From CAXMMR01 sp963692975 (GTDB lineage: Bacteria; Pseudomonadota; Alphaproteobacteria; Acetobacterales; Acetobacteraceae), in assembly GCA_963692975.2 (NCBI GenBank), contig CAXMMR010000023.1, forward strand, positions 186,001 through 250,000: a stretch of 64,000 nucleotides of DNA. Reading direction: 5' to 3'. Below the pieces are notes generated by a model that did no database searches, had not been told where the DNA came from, and saw nothing but the letters and a program-made list of their open reading frames with translations. Shown one piece after another: positions 39,821 to 48,802 of the stretch. The position numbers and the translations under genes are program-made. How positions within the stretch are numbered: the stretch's first letter is position 1; each line of letters opens with the position of its first letter.

Positions 39821-40591
39821 TCAGTCCGTCCAGCGCGAGGCAAGATCGGCGCGCAGCGCCGAGAGGCGCCGGCGCTGCCGACCGTCGGCGTCGAAGTTCT
39901 CCGGCCGCAGCCAGGCCTCAACGGCGGCGCGGCAATCCGGCCACTCCCCGGCTAGCAGGCTATACTGCGCGGTGTCGCGCTCGCGTCCCTTGACCACCAT
40001 GTGCGCCCTGAGCGTGCCCTCGTAGCGAAAGCCGAAGCGCTCGGCCGCCCGACGCGACGGCGCGTTCAGCGCATGGCATTTCCAGACCAGGCGGCGATAG
40101 CCGAGCGTGTCGGCGGCAAAGCGCAGCAGCAGAAACAGCGCCTCCGTCGCCGCCCGGGTGCGCTGCATCGACGGCGCGAACCAGATATTGCCGATCTCGA
40201 TCGCCGCGTTGGCCGGCTGAATGTCCATCAGGCTCATCCAGCCCTGCGCCGTCCGCACCGCCTGGCCGGCCTCGCCCCCATCCGGCGCGCCCCCATCTTG
40301 AGCTCCGGGCACCACCGACCAGACGATCGGGTCGGTCTGGGTTGCAAACGCGACGACCTTTTCCTCCAGTGTCGCCTGGCTCTTGAACGGTCCGCTCTGC
40401 AGGTAGGTGAAGCTGGCCGCCGACGCCTCGGGCTCCGCCGCGATCGCCTGCCACAGTCCAACGGCGTGGTCGCGCCCCAACGGCTCGAGGCAGACGTACC
40501 GGCCGCGCAGATCGATGCGCGGCGGAACCGGTCGCGGCGTCGCGTCGACCTCGGGGCCGACCGGCTGCAACTGCGATAAGGGTTGCACCAT
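39821..40591 (-). CDS. GNAT family N-acetyltransferase (RimJ/RimL-like)
   Basis: 256 residues. The RimJ/RimL-type acetyltransferase fold shows RYVCLEPLGRDHAVGLWQA at the start, GNIWFAPSMQRTRAATEALFLLLRFA as the acetyl-CoA-binding region, and RLVWKCHALNAPSRRAAERFGFRYEGTLRAHMVVKGRERD, which is typical of this subgroup. It probably acetylates a protein N-terminus or small amine; the substrate is unknown. Confidence 0.9.
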   Translation of the reverse strand: MVQPLSQLQPVGPEVDATPRPVPPRIDLRGRYVCLEPLGRDHAVGLWQAIAAEPEASAASFTYLQSGPFKSQATLEEKVVAFATQTDPIVWSVVPGAQDGGAPDGGEAGQAVRTAQGWMSLMDIQPANAAIEIGNIWFAPSMQRTRAATEALFLLLRFAADTLGYRRLVWKCHALNAPSRRAAERFGFRYEGTLRAHMVVKGRERDTAQYSLLAGEWPDCRAAVEAWLRPENFDADGRQRRRLSALRADLASRWTD

Positions 40592-40652
40592 TACGAAACT
40601 TCGTCCCCCTCCCCTCGGTTTCTTGCACGATCAACGAGCACGGAGTCCGACC

Positions 40653-41108
40653 ATGAGCATTCCCGCCCGGCCAACCCTCTACGCCTGCCTCGCCCTCGGC
40701 CTCGCGGCCCCATCTGTCGCGGCCCTGTCCAACGCCGCCGCGGCCGACGGCGAGCGCTTCACCGCCACGATGAGCGGCAGCAGCGAGGTGCCGCCGACCG
40801 GCAGCCCCGGCACCGGCAGCGTGCAGGCGACGCTCGATCCGGCGACGCGGGTGCTGCACTACACGCTCACCTTCCAGGGCCTGACCGGCCCGGCGACGAT
40901 GGCGCATTTCCACGGCCCCGCCCCGGTCGGCGCCAATGCCGGCGTCGAGGTAGCGCTCGGCAACGCGCCGAAAAGCCCGATCCGCGGCGAGGCGACGCTG
41001 AGCACGGAGCAGGTCGAGGCGCTCGAGCAAGGCAAGCTATACGCCAACGTGCACACGCCGAAGCACCCGGGCGGCGAGATCCGCGGCCAGCTGATGAAGG
41101 GGGCCTGA
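40653..41108 (+). CDS. CHRD domain exported protein
   Basis: 151 residues from the ATG at 40653 (GGAG 7 bases upstream). The signal peptide ends around AALSNAAAA. The CHRD domain is clear: FTATMSGSSEVPPTGSPGTGSVQATLD, MAHFHGPAPVGANAGVEV and LYANVHTPKHPGGEIRGQL. CHRD domains were first described in chordin; bacterial ones are periplasmic or secreted beta-sandwiches of unknown role, possibly metal binding through the conserved His. Confidence 0.9.
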   Translation: MSIPARPTLYACLALGLAAPSVAALSNAAAADGERFTATMSGSSEVPPTGSPGTGSVQATLDPATRVLHYTLTFQGLTGPATMAHFHGPAPVGANAGVEVALGNAPKSPIRGEATLSTEQVEALEQGKLYANVHTPKHPGGEIRGQLMKGA

Positions 41109-41132
41109 CCCGCTGCCGGCTGAGATCGGGCG

Positions 41133-42278
41133 CTATTCCGGGGTGTCCGTCGGCCGGAGGTGAGAGCGCCGCAGCTCGGCGTCGTTCAGCCGGTCGGAGG
41201 CGGTGCGCGCCGGCGGCGTCGCCCCCGCCGGCGCACTGACGGGGTGGCCGCTGCGCAGCCCGGCCGCTTCCAGCACCACGCCGCGCCGCACGGCGCCGCT
41301 GGCCCCGAGGCTCGGCGTGTCGGCGCCGTCGACCATCACCACCGTGCCGCCGGCATTGCCGGTCGTCAGGGTCGCGCCCGTCGCATCAGCCGGCAGCGGC
41401 CAGGTCTCGCCAGGCTGCATCGTCCGATTGAGCAGCACCTTGCCGGCGTCACGCACCATCACCCAGCTCTGAGCGACCGCCTTGACGACGATGCCGGTCG
41501 TCGGCGACGGAGCCGCGACGGCTGGCGGCGCCGGCGCCGGCGCCGCCTCGCCCACTGGTGAGGACGCCGTCGCCGAAGCGTCCCCGGTCGAGGCGGCAGC
41601 CAGGCCGGGCGCAGCCGGCGGCGCCGGCTTCGGCGGGACGGCGGCAGGCGGTAGGGCGATCGTCGGGGCGGCAGCAGGCGGCGTCGCCCTGCTCGTCGCG
41701 CCAGTCGCCGCCGCATCACCCGCGGCGACGGCCGGCGGCAACTGCGATGGCGGCGCAACCGAGGGCAGGATCGAGGCGACCTGCGGCGATGGCGGCGCCG
41801 CCAAGCCCCCGTTCGCCGCCAGCGGTGCCAGCCGCTCGGGCAACGCCGCCACTACGTGCGAGGGCGTGCGCTGGTCGGCGGAGTAGTAGTACCAACCGCC
41901 ATAGGCCGCAGCGACCACCAGCATGCCGAGCAGCACCACAGCACCCGCTGGTACGCCGCGCTGCGGCACCGGCACCGGAAAGGCGAGCTCCGTACGCTTG
42001 TTGGCCGGCCCGCCCTCGGCGCGAAAACGCGTCGCATACTCCGCCCCCGGCAAGCCAAGCGCGTTGCCATAGGCGCGGATGAAGCCGAGCGCGTAGGTTG
42101 TGCCCGGCAGGTCCGCCACGCGACCGTCCTCGATCGCCTCCAGATATTGCGGACGAATGCGCAGGCTCGCCGCCAGCTCGGACACGCCCCAGCCAAGGCG
42201 CTGGCGGGCCGCCCGCATCTCGGCGCCAAGCCGCGCCGTCCCGGACGGCTCCAGCGACTGTTGACGGTCCTGCAGCAT
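41133..42278 (-). CDS. RodZ-like helix-turn-helix membrane protein
   Basis: 381 residues from the ATG at 42278. The N-terminal HTH_25 domain (LGAEMRAARQRLGWGVSELAASLRIRPQYLEAIEDGRVADLPG) is cytoplasmic. One membrane helix (GAVVLLGMLVVAAAYGGWYYY) is followed by a long Pro/Ala linker and a C-terminal DUF4115 domain (GIVVKAVAQSWVMVRDAGKVLLNRTMQPGETW). RodZ links MreB to the cell wall machinery and sets rod shape. No mre genes are nearby. An in-frame extension to 42371 would run into the adjacent family A repeat and was rejected. Confidence 0.88.
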   Translation of the reverse strand: MLQDRQQSLEPSGTARLGAEMRAARQRLGWGVSELAASLRIRPQYLEAIEDGRVADLPGTTYALGFIRAYGNALGLPGAEYATRFRAEGGPANKRTELAFPVPVPQRGVPAGAVVLLGMLVVAAAYGGWYYYSADQRTPSHVVAALPERLAPLAANGGLAAPPSPQVASILPSVAPPSQLPPAVAAGDAAATGATSRATPPAAAPTIALPPAAVPPKPAPPAAPGLAAASTGDASATASSPVGEAAPAPAPPAVAAPSPTTGIVVKAVAQSWVMVRDAGKVLLNRTMQPGETWPLPADATGATLTTGNAGGTVVMVDGADTPSLGASGAVRRGVVLEAAGLRSGHPVSAPAGATPPARTASDRLNDAELRRSHLRPTDTPE

Positions 42279-42339
42279 TGTTCTCAGTCCCTGAGAGCGG
42301 TTGCCGCAAATGTTTAGACCGATCGGGCGAGGGAGCAAG

Positions 42340-42508
42340 ACAAGGCCAGGGGCTTTGCCCCTGGACCCCATTAAAGGCGAAGCCTTTAAAATCCATTTCG
42401 GTATGGGTCTGAACGGCGCGATCGATGACGGTGTTTACGATCTGAATGGCTTAGCGAGATGACTTAGCGCCTTGCCTGAAATGGATGGGGCCTGGGGCCG
42501 TGGCCTTA
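42340..42508. repeat. Family A hairpin repeat, copy 11
   Basis: Clean left module (CCAGGGGC-TTT-GCCCCTGG, AAAGGC-GAA-GCCTTT), a middle with a decayed CTTGCC motif, and a truncated right module (GGGGCCTGGGGCCGTGGCCTTACT). It lies between the ptsP stop and the RodZ-like gene start. Confidence 0.85.
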
Positions 42509-42516
42509 CTCCCTTC

Positions 42517-44748
42517 CTAAACCGCCAGCCCCTGCTCCCGAGCCCAGGCCAGCACCGGCTCGCGCAACGACGCGTGCCCGGAGGTGTTCGCCCGCAGCCG
42601 GTCCAGCACCGGCCGAAACGCCGCCAGGTCGACCGCGCCCAGCACCGACTTCACCGGCAACACGCTGGAGGCCGACATCGAGAGCTCGGTGATGCCGAGG
42701 CTCGCCAGCACCATCGCTTCCAGCGGCCGCGACGCCGCCTCGCCGCACAGCGACAGCGGCACCCCGGCGGCGGCCGCCTCCCGCACTACGTGGTCAAGCA
42801 TCGAGAGCATCGGCGCCGAGATCAGGTCGTAGCGCCCGGCCATCCCTGGCGCCCCGCGGTCGGCGGCGAACAGGAACTGCAGCAAGTCGTTGGAGCCGAT
42901 CGAGACGAAATGCGCCTCGCGCATCAGCTCCGGCAGCGCCCAGAGCAGCGCCGGCACCTCCAGCATGGTGCCGATCTGCAGGCTCGCGGGTGCGGGCCGG
43001 ATCCTCGCCGCCTCGGCATAGAGCAGGCCGCGCGCCTGGCGAAACTCCGCCAGCGTCGCCACCATCGGGAACATCACCGAGAGCGGCCGTCCGTTCGCCG
43101 CCAGCAGCATCGCCCGGAGCTGGCGGCGCAGGATCGCCGGCCGGTCGAGCCCGACGCGGAGCGACCGCCAGCCCATCGCCGGGTTCTCCTCGGGCTGGCT
43201 CGGCGCGTCCGGCAGCAGCTTGTCGCCGCCCAGGTCCAGGGTGCGAAAGCGCACCGGCCGCCCGTCCGCCGCGTCCATCACCCGCCCGTAGATCGCCTGC
43301 TGCTCGGCCACGTCCGGGATGGAGCCGCGCGCCATCATCGCGATCTCGGTGCGGAACAGCCCGATGCCGGCGGCCCCGGTCTTGTCGAGCTGGTCGACCT
43401 CCAGCGTCAGTCCGGCATTGATCAGCAGCCGGAACGGCGTGCCGTCGGCGCTGACCGAGGGCCGGCCGCGCAGCGCCAGAAACCCGGCGATCCGGTTGTC
43501 GCGGTCGGCGATCGCGCGCAGGTAGGCGACGTGCACCTCCTGTTCGGGCCGCAGGATCAGCGTCGCGTCGTCGGCGTCCAGCACCACCTCGTCGCCCGCC
43601 TCGGCGGCGTCGATCGCGCCGCGCACTCCGCCCAGCGCCGGCAAGCCGAGCGCCCGCGCCATGATCGCGGCATGGCCCGAGGCGGATCCCTCCTCCACCA
43701 CGACGCCGGCGATCCCGCGCGCATGCCAGTCGAGCAGCTGCGCCGGGCCGAGCCGGCGGGCGAACAGGATCGCGCCGGCCGGCGAGCGCTCGACCAGCTC
43801 GTCAACCTCGCCGTCCTGCCCCTCGAGGCAAACCAGCACCCGCAGCGCCGCGTCCTCCATGTCGGCCAGGCGCTCGCGCAGATAGGGATCGGCGATGCGC
43901 CGCATCCGCTCGCGCAGCTCGCTGGCGACGCGGTGCACCGCCGCCTCGGCGGTCAGCCCGCCCTCGATCGCCTCGGCCACCCGCCGTAGCCAGCCCTCGT
44001 CGGCGGCGATCAGCCGGGTCGCCTCGAGCACCTCGCGCGGCTCGCGCCCCTCGGGCAGGCGCGAGGCGATCAGCTCGTCGAGCCCGGCCCGCATTTCGGC
44101 GACCGCAAGACGCAGCCGCTCGCCCTCCGCCGCCGCGTCGTCGGACAGCACATGCCGCGGCGGCCGGCCGGTGCCGAGCACGATCAGCGGGCCGATGGCG
44201 ATCCCCGGCGCCAGCGCCACCGCATCGAACTGCCGCGGCAGCGCGGCGCCAAAACCCTCCTCGGCGCCGTCGACGGCACCGGTCGCGGCGAGCAGCTCGG
44301 CAAGCAGCATGGCCACCGTCTCCAGCACCTCGACGTCGTCGGCGCCGAACCGCCGCGGCGCCTCGCACTGCACCACCAGCACGCCGAGCGTATGCCCGGC
44401 GCGGCGCACCGGCAGCGCCAGGAGCGAGGCGTAGCGGTCCTCGCCGGTCTCCGGGCGATAGGCGAAGGCCGGATGGTTCTGCGCGTCCGCCAGGTTGAGC
44501 AGCATGCCCGAGGCGGCGACCAGGCCGACGATCCCCTGCCCCACCCGCAGCCGCGTCTGCCCGACCGCCTCAGGGTTCAGCCCGTGCGTCGCCCGCAGCT
44601 CCAGCATGTCGCCCGGCCGCATCGCGTAGATCGAACACACCTCGGCGCCGATCTCGGCCGCGACCAGGCCGATCACCTCGCCGAGCGGCGCCAACCCGCC
44701 GCTCATCATCTGCCGCAGCTTGGACATCAGCCTCAGCGGCGTCGTCAT
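42517..44748 (-). CDS. ptsP: Phosphoenolpyruvate-protein phosphotransferase PtsP (EI-Ntr)
   Basis: 743 residues. An N-terminal GAF domain (residues about 15-160) precedes the EI domains. The phospho-His is in GSASGHAAIMARALG, PEP-site segments include GIGLFRTE and RTLDLGGDK, and the catalytic Cys is in LCGEAAS. EI-Ntr starts the nitrogen-related PTS, passing phosphate to NPr and EIIA-Ntr to regulate rather than to transport. Partners are not in the window. The start overlaps the NMO-like gene stop by 4 bases, and lysC is further upstream. Confidence 0.95.
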   Translation of the reverse strand: MTTPLRLMSKLRQMMSGGLAPLGEVIGLVAAEIGAEVCSIYAMRPGDMLELRATHGLNPEAVGQTRLRVGQGIVGLVAASGMLLNLADAQNHPAFAYRPETGEDRYASLLALPVRRAGHTLGVLVVQCEAPRRFGADDVEVLETVAMLLAELLAATGAVDGAEEGFGAALPRQFDAVALAPGIAIGPLIVLGTGRPPRHVLSDDAAAEGERLRLAVAEMRAGLDELIASRLPEGREPREVLEATRLIAADEGWLRRVAEAIEGGLTAEAAVHRVASELRERMRRIADPYLRERLADMEDAALRVLVCLEGQDGEVDELVERSPAGAILFARRLGPAQLLDWHARGIAGVVVEEGSASGHAAIMARALGLPALGGVRGAIDAAEAGDEVVLDADDATLILRPEQEVHVAYLRAIADRDNRIAGFLALRGRPSVSADGTPFRLLINAGLTLEVDQLDKTGAAGIGLFRTEIAMMARGSIPDVAEQQAIYGRVMDAADGRPVRFRTLDLGGDKLLPDAPSQPEENPAMGWRSLRVGLDRPAILRRQLRAMLLAANGRPLSVMFPMVATLAEFRQARGLLYAEAARIRPAPASLQIGTMLEVPALLWALPELMREAHFVSIGSNDLLQFLFAADRGAPGMAGRYDLISAPMLSMLDHVVREAAAAGVPLSLCGEAASRPLEAMVLASLGITELSMSASSVLPVKSVLGAVDLAAFRPVLDRLRANTSGHASLREPVLAWAREQGLAV

Positions 44749-45863
44749 CCGCCGCGAGCCGAAAGGGCGCCCGTCTCGCGGGCCGCGAGCGCGGCCACCG
44801 CCTGTTCCACCAGCTCGCCGATGATCTCGGCCACCGGCTGCTCGGCGGTCACCATGCCGACCGACTGGCCCGCCATCACCGAGCCATGCTCGACGTCGCC
44901 CTCGATCACCGCGCGCTTCAGCGAGCCGGCCCAGAAATGTTCGATTTCGAGCTGTGCGGCCTCGCGCGTCACCGCGCCCGCGACGTAGCGCGCCGCCACC
45001 TCGCGCTGATGCGCCATGAAGCGCCGCACCCCCTCATTGGCCAGGCCCCGGACCGGGATCACCGGGAAGCGCTCGTCGAGCTGCACGGAGGGCAGCGCGT
45101 CGCGGGCGCGGGCGTGGATGAAGGCGCGCTTGAAGTTCGGATGCGCGACGCTCTCGCGGCTGGCGGCGAACCGGGTGCCGAGCTGCGCCCCGGCAGCACC
45201 CATCTCCAGGTAGGCCAGGATTGCGTCGCCCCGGCCGATCCCGCCGGCGACGAACACCGGCACCTCGCGCATGTGCGGCAGGATCTCCTGCGCCAGCACG
45301 GTGAGCGACACCGGTCCGATATGGCCGCCGGCCTCCGAGCCCTCGATCACCAGCGCCTCGGCGCCCGAGCGCACCAGCCGGCGCGCCAGCACCAGCGCCG
45401 GGGCGAAGCAGATCACCCGCGCGCCGCCGTCGCGTATGCGCCCGATCGCACCGCTCGGCGGAATGCCGCCGGCCAGCACCACATGGCCGACGCCGGCATC
45501 CAGGCACACCTGGATCAGCCCATCGAGCTCGGGATGCATGGTGATCAGGTTGACGCCGAAGGGCTTCGTCGTCAGCGCCTGGGTCGCGGCCACCTCCTCG
45601 GCCAGCCGGTTCGGCCCCATCGCGCCGCAGGCGATCACGCCGAAGCCGCCGGCATTGCTGATCGCGGCCACCAGGTGACGCTCGGACACCCAGCTCATCG
45701 CCCCGGCCATGATCGCGTGCCGGGTGCCGAGAAACGCCGCCCCGCGCTCCGACAGCGCCGAGAAGCGGGCGCCCGCGTCGCTCAGCGCCGAGCTCGGCGG
45801 CAGCATGTCGGCCCCGGCGACCCCAGACGGGGCGACTCCAGACGGGGCGATATCAGGCGGCAT
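44745..45863 (-). CDS. Nitronate monooxygenase / FabK-like flavoprotein
   Basis: 372 residues from the ATG at 45863. The FMN-binding barrel shows MAGAMSWVSERHLVAAISNAGGFGVIACGAM, VIEGSEAGGHIG and VFVAGGIGRGDAILAYLEMGAAGAQLGTRF. These motifs are shared by nitronate monooxygenases and the enoyl-ACP reductase FabK, and the sequence does not decide between them. About 40 low-complexity residues precede the barrel, including a 5-residue tandem repeat (GVAPS). It overlaps lysC by 11 bases and ptsP by 4, making a tight operon. Confidence 0.85.
   Translation of the reverse strand: MPPDIAPSGVAPSGVAGADMLPPSSALSDAGARFSALSERGAAFLGTRHAIMAGAMSWVSERHLVAAISNAGGFGVIACGAMGPNRLAEEVAATQALTTKPFGVNLITMHPELDGLIQVCLDAGVGHVVLAGGIPPSGAIGRIRDGGARVICFAPALVLARRLVRSGAEALVIEGSEAGGHIGPVSLTVLAQEILPHMREVPVFVAGGIGRGDAILAYLEMGAAGAQLGTRFAASRESVAHPNFKRAFIHARARDALPSVQLDERFPVIPVRGLANEGVRRFMAHQREVAARYVAGAVTREAAQLEIEHFWAGSLKRAVIEGDVEHGSVMAGQSVGMVTAEQPVAEIIGELVEQAVAALAARETGALSARGG
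45819..45848. repeat. 15-bp tandem repeat (2 copies) at the 5' end of the NMO-like gene
   Basis: Two 15-bp units differing by one base encode GVAPS-GVAPS in the N-terminal extension, next to the overlap with lysC. Confidence 0.85.
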
Positions 45864-47088
45864 CGAGCCCGTAGGCGGTGTGCAGCGCCCGCACCGCAAG
45901 CTCGGTGTATTCGAGCCCGACCAGCACGCTGACCTTGATCTCGCTGGTGGTGATGACCTGGATGTTGATCGCCTTCTCGGCCAGGGTGCGGAACATCGTG
46001 TTGGCCATGCCCGCATGGCTGCGCATGCCGACGCCCACGACGCTGATCTTGGCGACGTCCGGATCCACCAGCAGCTCGGTAAAGCCGATCTCGCCCCGCG
46101 CCGCCTGCAGGATCTCCTGCGCCCGCGCCAGCTCGCTGCGGCCGACGGTGAACGTCATGTCGGTCGTGCCGTCGGCCGAGACGTTCTGGACGATCATGTC
46201 CACATTGACATGCGCGTCCGCCAGCGGGCCGAACACCGCCGCCGCCACGCCCGGCCGGTCCGGCACCCGCCGCACCGTCACCTTCGCCTCGTCGCGGGAG
46301 TAGGCGATCCCGCTCACCATTTCCTTTTCCACGATCTCGTCCTCGTCCACCACCAGCGTGCCGGCCCCGTCTCCCTCCGGAGTATCCTCGTTGCCGAAGC
46401 TGGACAGCACCTGGATGCGCACCCGCTCCTTCATCGCCAGCTCGACGCTGCGCGTCTGCAGCACCTTGGCGCCGACCGAGGCAAGCTCCAGCATCTCCTC
46501 GTAGGCGATCTTATCGAGCTTGCGCGCCTTCGCAACGATGCGCGGGTCGGTTGTGTACACGCCATCGACATCGGTGTAGATGTCGCACCGGTCGGCCCGC
46601 AGCGCCGCCGCCAGCGCCACCGCCGAGGTGTCGGACCCGCCGCGCCCCAGTGTCGTCACCCGCCCGTCCGGCGCCATGCCCTGAAAGCCGGCCAGCACCG
46701 CCACCTGCCCGAGCCCCATTCGACGGACGATCTCCGCCCCGTCGATGCCGGCAATCCGCGCCGTGCCATGCGCCCCGTCGGTGCGTACCGGCACCTGCCA
46801 GCCGCACCACGACCGCGCCTCGACACCCTCGGTCTGCAGCGCGATCGCCAGCAGCCCGCTGGTCACCTGCTCGCCTGTCGAGACCACGGCGTCATACTCG
46901 CGCGCATCGTGCAGCGGCGACAGCGCCCGGCACCAGTCGACCAGCTGGTTGGTCACCCCCGCCATCGCCGAAACCACCACAGCCACCTCGTGCCCGGCCG
47001 CGACCTGACGAGCCACCCGGCGCGCCACCGCGCGGATGCGGTCGAGGTCGGCCACCGACGTGCCGCCGAACTTCATCACGATGCGCAT
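45853..47088 (-). CDS. lysC: Aspartate kinase
   Basis: 411 residues. Motifs: MKFGGTSVAD for ATP/aspartate binding, VVVSAMAGVTNQL, GFQGMAPDGRVTTLGRGGSDTSA, and two C-terminal ACT domains (VRRVPDRPGVAAAVFGPL and KISVVGVGMRSHAGMANTMF), the usual sites for lysine/threonine feedback. It catalyses the first step of aspartate-family amino acid synthesis. It is the first gene of the lysC-NMO-ptsP operon. No lysine riboswitch was recognised upstream; the gap instead holds a family B repeat. Confidence 0.96.
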   Translation of the reverse strand: MRIVMKFGGTSVADLDRIRAVARRVARQVAAGHEVAVVVSAMAGVTNQLVDWCRALSPLHDAREYDAVVSTGEQVTSGLLAIALQTEGVEARSWCGWQVPVRTDGAHGTARIAGIDGAEIVRRMGLGQVAVLAGFQGMAPDGRVTTLGRGGSDTSAVALAAALRADRCDIYTDVDGVYTTDPRIVAKARKLDKIAYEEMLELASVGAKVLQTRSVELAMKERVRIQVLSSFGNEDTPEGDGAGTLVVDEDEIVEKEMVSGIAYSRDEAKVTVRRVPDRPGVAAAVFGPLADAHVNVDMIVQNVSADGTTDMTFTVGRSELARAQEILQAARGEIGFTELLVDPDVAKISVVGVGMRSHAGMANTMFRTLAEKAINIQVITTSEIKVSVLVGLEYTELAVRALHTAYGLDAA

Positions 47089-47125
47089 CGGGCGGGTCTA
47101 GCCGGGGACGGAGTAGGAAGAAAGA

Positions 47126-47234
47126 GCTTCTTTTTTGAAAAAAAGAAGCAAAAAACTTTTATTAACTTAGCTCTATGGGAGAGTACACCGCCAAACGGAC
47201 AGAAGTTTTTTGGTTCTTTTTTTCAAAAAAGAAC
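47126..47234. repeat. Family B paired A/T-run hairpins, copy 5
   Basis: The left arm is GCTTCTTTTTT-GA-AAAAAGAAGC followed by AAAAAACTTTTATT; the right arm is AGTTTTTT-GGTTC...GAACC. It is located in the divergent region between lysC and the DUF1499-like lipoprotein, so here it is not at a 3' end. Confidence 0.9.
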
Positions 47235-47276
47235 CCCTTCCTTGCCTTCCTTCCCCCCGCAGCCGATCAAGGCCCG

Positions 47277-47762
47277 ATGCCCGCCCGCCTCGCCCCGCTC
47301 CTGCTGCTTGCCGGCTGCGCCGTGACCGGCCCGCCCAAGGGCCCGCCGCCTCTGCCCGCCGACATGCACTCCGCCCTGGTCGCGCCAACCGGCGACGCCA
47401 TCCTCGCCGCGCCAACAAGCTGGACGCCCAAGCCGACGATCGTCAGCCCGATCTACGCGGCGGCGGCGCCGGAGCTGTTGTCGGCCATGCAGGCCTACCT
47501 GCTCGCCCAGCCGCGCACCTGGCTCACGATCGCCTACCCCGACCTGCTCCAATCGTTCCTGATCGTGCGCAGCCCGCTTGCCAACGCGCCCGACATCGTC
47601 GTCATCCAGGCCGTCCCGCGCAGCACGGCCACCAGCCGTGCGGTGATCTTCTCGCAGAGCCGCTACGACACCCCGCTGCCCTACACCCACCATAACCGCA
47701 CCCGCGTCGCCGCCTTGCTGGCGGCGCTCAAGGCGCGCTTCGGCGTGGTCGCAGGCCCGTGA
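47277..47762 (+). CDS. DUF1499-like lipoprotein
   Basis: 161 residues from the ATG at 47277. The lipoprotein signal is very short (MPARLAPLLLLAGC, lipobox LAGC). The C-terminal part has FLIVRSPLANAPDIVVIQAVPR and the RAVIFSQSRYDTPLPYTHHNRTRVAALLAAL ending, which follows the DUF1499 pattern (SrSRyG..D.G.NR.RV...L..L). Function unknown. Its stop overlaps the ubiG GTG start (GTGA). Confidence 0.75.
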   Translation: MPARLAPLLLLAGCAVTGPPKGPPPLPADMHSALVAPTGDAILAAPTSWTPKPTIVSPIYAAAAPELLSAMQAYLLAQPRTWLTIAYPDLLQSFLIVRSPLANAPDIVVIQAVPRSTATSRAVIFSQSRYDTPLPYTHHNRTRVAALLAALKARFGVVAGP

Positions 47763-48466
47763 GCAATACTCGTACGGGCAACACCGTGCCGGGCGAGGTC
47801 GAGAAGTTCGACGCGCTGGCCGCCGGCTGGTGGGACGACACCGGCCCGATGCGGGTGCTGCACGCGATGAACCCGCTGCGCTGCGCCTGGATCGCGAGGC
47901 GCCTGCCCGCCGCACCGGTGCGCCTGCTCGACCTTGGCTGCGGCGCCGGGCTCGCCGCCGAGTCGTTCGCGCGCGCCGGCCACCACGTCACCGGCGCCGA
48001 CGCCGCGGGTGCTGCCATCGCCGCCGCCCGCGCCCACGCCGCACAGGCGGGGCTCGCGATCACCTATCGCCAGGCGGAGGCGGACACGCTGCTCGCCGAG
48101 GGTTTGCGCTTCGAGGCGGTGACCGCGCTTGAGGTGATCGAGCACGTCGCCGACCGCCGCGCCTTCCTACGCAGCCTCGCCGGCCTGCTCGAGCCCGGCG
48201 GCCAGCTCTTCGTCAGCACCGTCAACCGGACGCTGCGCTCGCTCGCCACGGCCAAAATCGGCGCGGAGTACATCGTCCGGCTGCTGCCGGTCGGCACCCA
48301 TGACTGGCGCCGCTTCGTCACCCCAGCCGAGCTCGCCGACGACGCCCGGCGCGCCAGGCTCCGCCCGACGGACAGCATCGGCATGCTGCCGGACCTGACG
48401 CTAAGCCGCTGGCACGAAGGCCGGGACCTCAGCGTCAACTACATCGCGGCGTTCAAGAAAGCCTAG
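47759..48466 (+). CDS. ubiG: Ubiquinone O-methyltransferase UbiG
   Basis: 235 residues from a GTG. It begins with the UbiG signature VEKFDALAAGWWDDTGPMRVLHAMNPLR. SAM motif I is LLDLGCGAGLAAESFA; VTALEVIEHVAD and the UbiG-type STVNRTLRSLATAKIGAEYIVRLLPVGTHDW segment follow. It performs both O-methylations in ubiquinone synthesis. No other ubi gene is nearby. Confidence 0.96.
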   Translation: MSNTRTGNTVPGEVEKFDALAAGWWDDTGPMRVLHAMNPLRCAWIARRLPAAPVRLLDLGCGAGLAAESFARAGHHVTGADAAGAAIAAARAHAAQAGLAITYRQAEADTLLAEGLRFEAVTALEVIEHVADRRAFLRSLAGLLEPGGQLFVSTVNRTLRSLATAKIGAEYIVRLLPVGTHDWRRFVTPAELADDARRARLRPTDSIGMLPDLTLSRWHEGRDLSVNYIAAFKKA

Positions 48467-48711
48467 CCGTGCAGGCGCGACGCGGCGTGGCGCGGCGTCA
48501 GCGTCCAGTGCCCCGCAAAAGCCAGCAGGATGAGCGCGAGCGGCATGGCGTAGAACACCGCCATCACCGGCAGGCTCGGGCTGTAGCCGCTCAGCACCAG
48601 CGCGGTCAGCAACACGGCCAGCAGAAGCGCCGCCACAAAGCCGTTCCATGCCGACACCACGCGTGCCAACCTGATCCTTCGCCGCGCCTGCCGTATCCGT
48701 CTCGCCGTCAT
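48463..48711 (-). CDS. Small two-helix membrane protein
   Basis: 82 residues from the ATG at 48711. A basic N-terminus (RRIRQARRRIRLAR) precedes two hydrophobic helices (GFVAALLLAVLLTALVLSG and PVMAVFYAMPLALILLAFAG), so it should be an inner-membrane protein with the N-terminus inside. A longer start (to 48951) reaches into hisI and is less likely. Convergent and overlapping by 4 bases with ubiG. Function unknown. Confidence 0.6.
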   Translation of the reverse strand: MTARRIRQARRRIRLARVVSAWNGFVAALLLAVLLTALVLSGYSPSLPVMAVFYAMPLALILLAFAGHWTLTPRHAASRLHG

Positions 48712-48802
48712 CGCCCGCCCTGCACTCGCCTGATGCAGTGCAACATGATGCGCAGCGCGCCAGTCGCGCCATGCAAAACCCTCAGGCAAGACCTGCATAC
48801 CC

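Noticed and set aside
28980..47240. Family B repeats as CRISPR or phage attachment sites
   Set aside because: They are single or paired hairpins with no spacer array, no adjacent integrase or cas gene, and no tRNA target.
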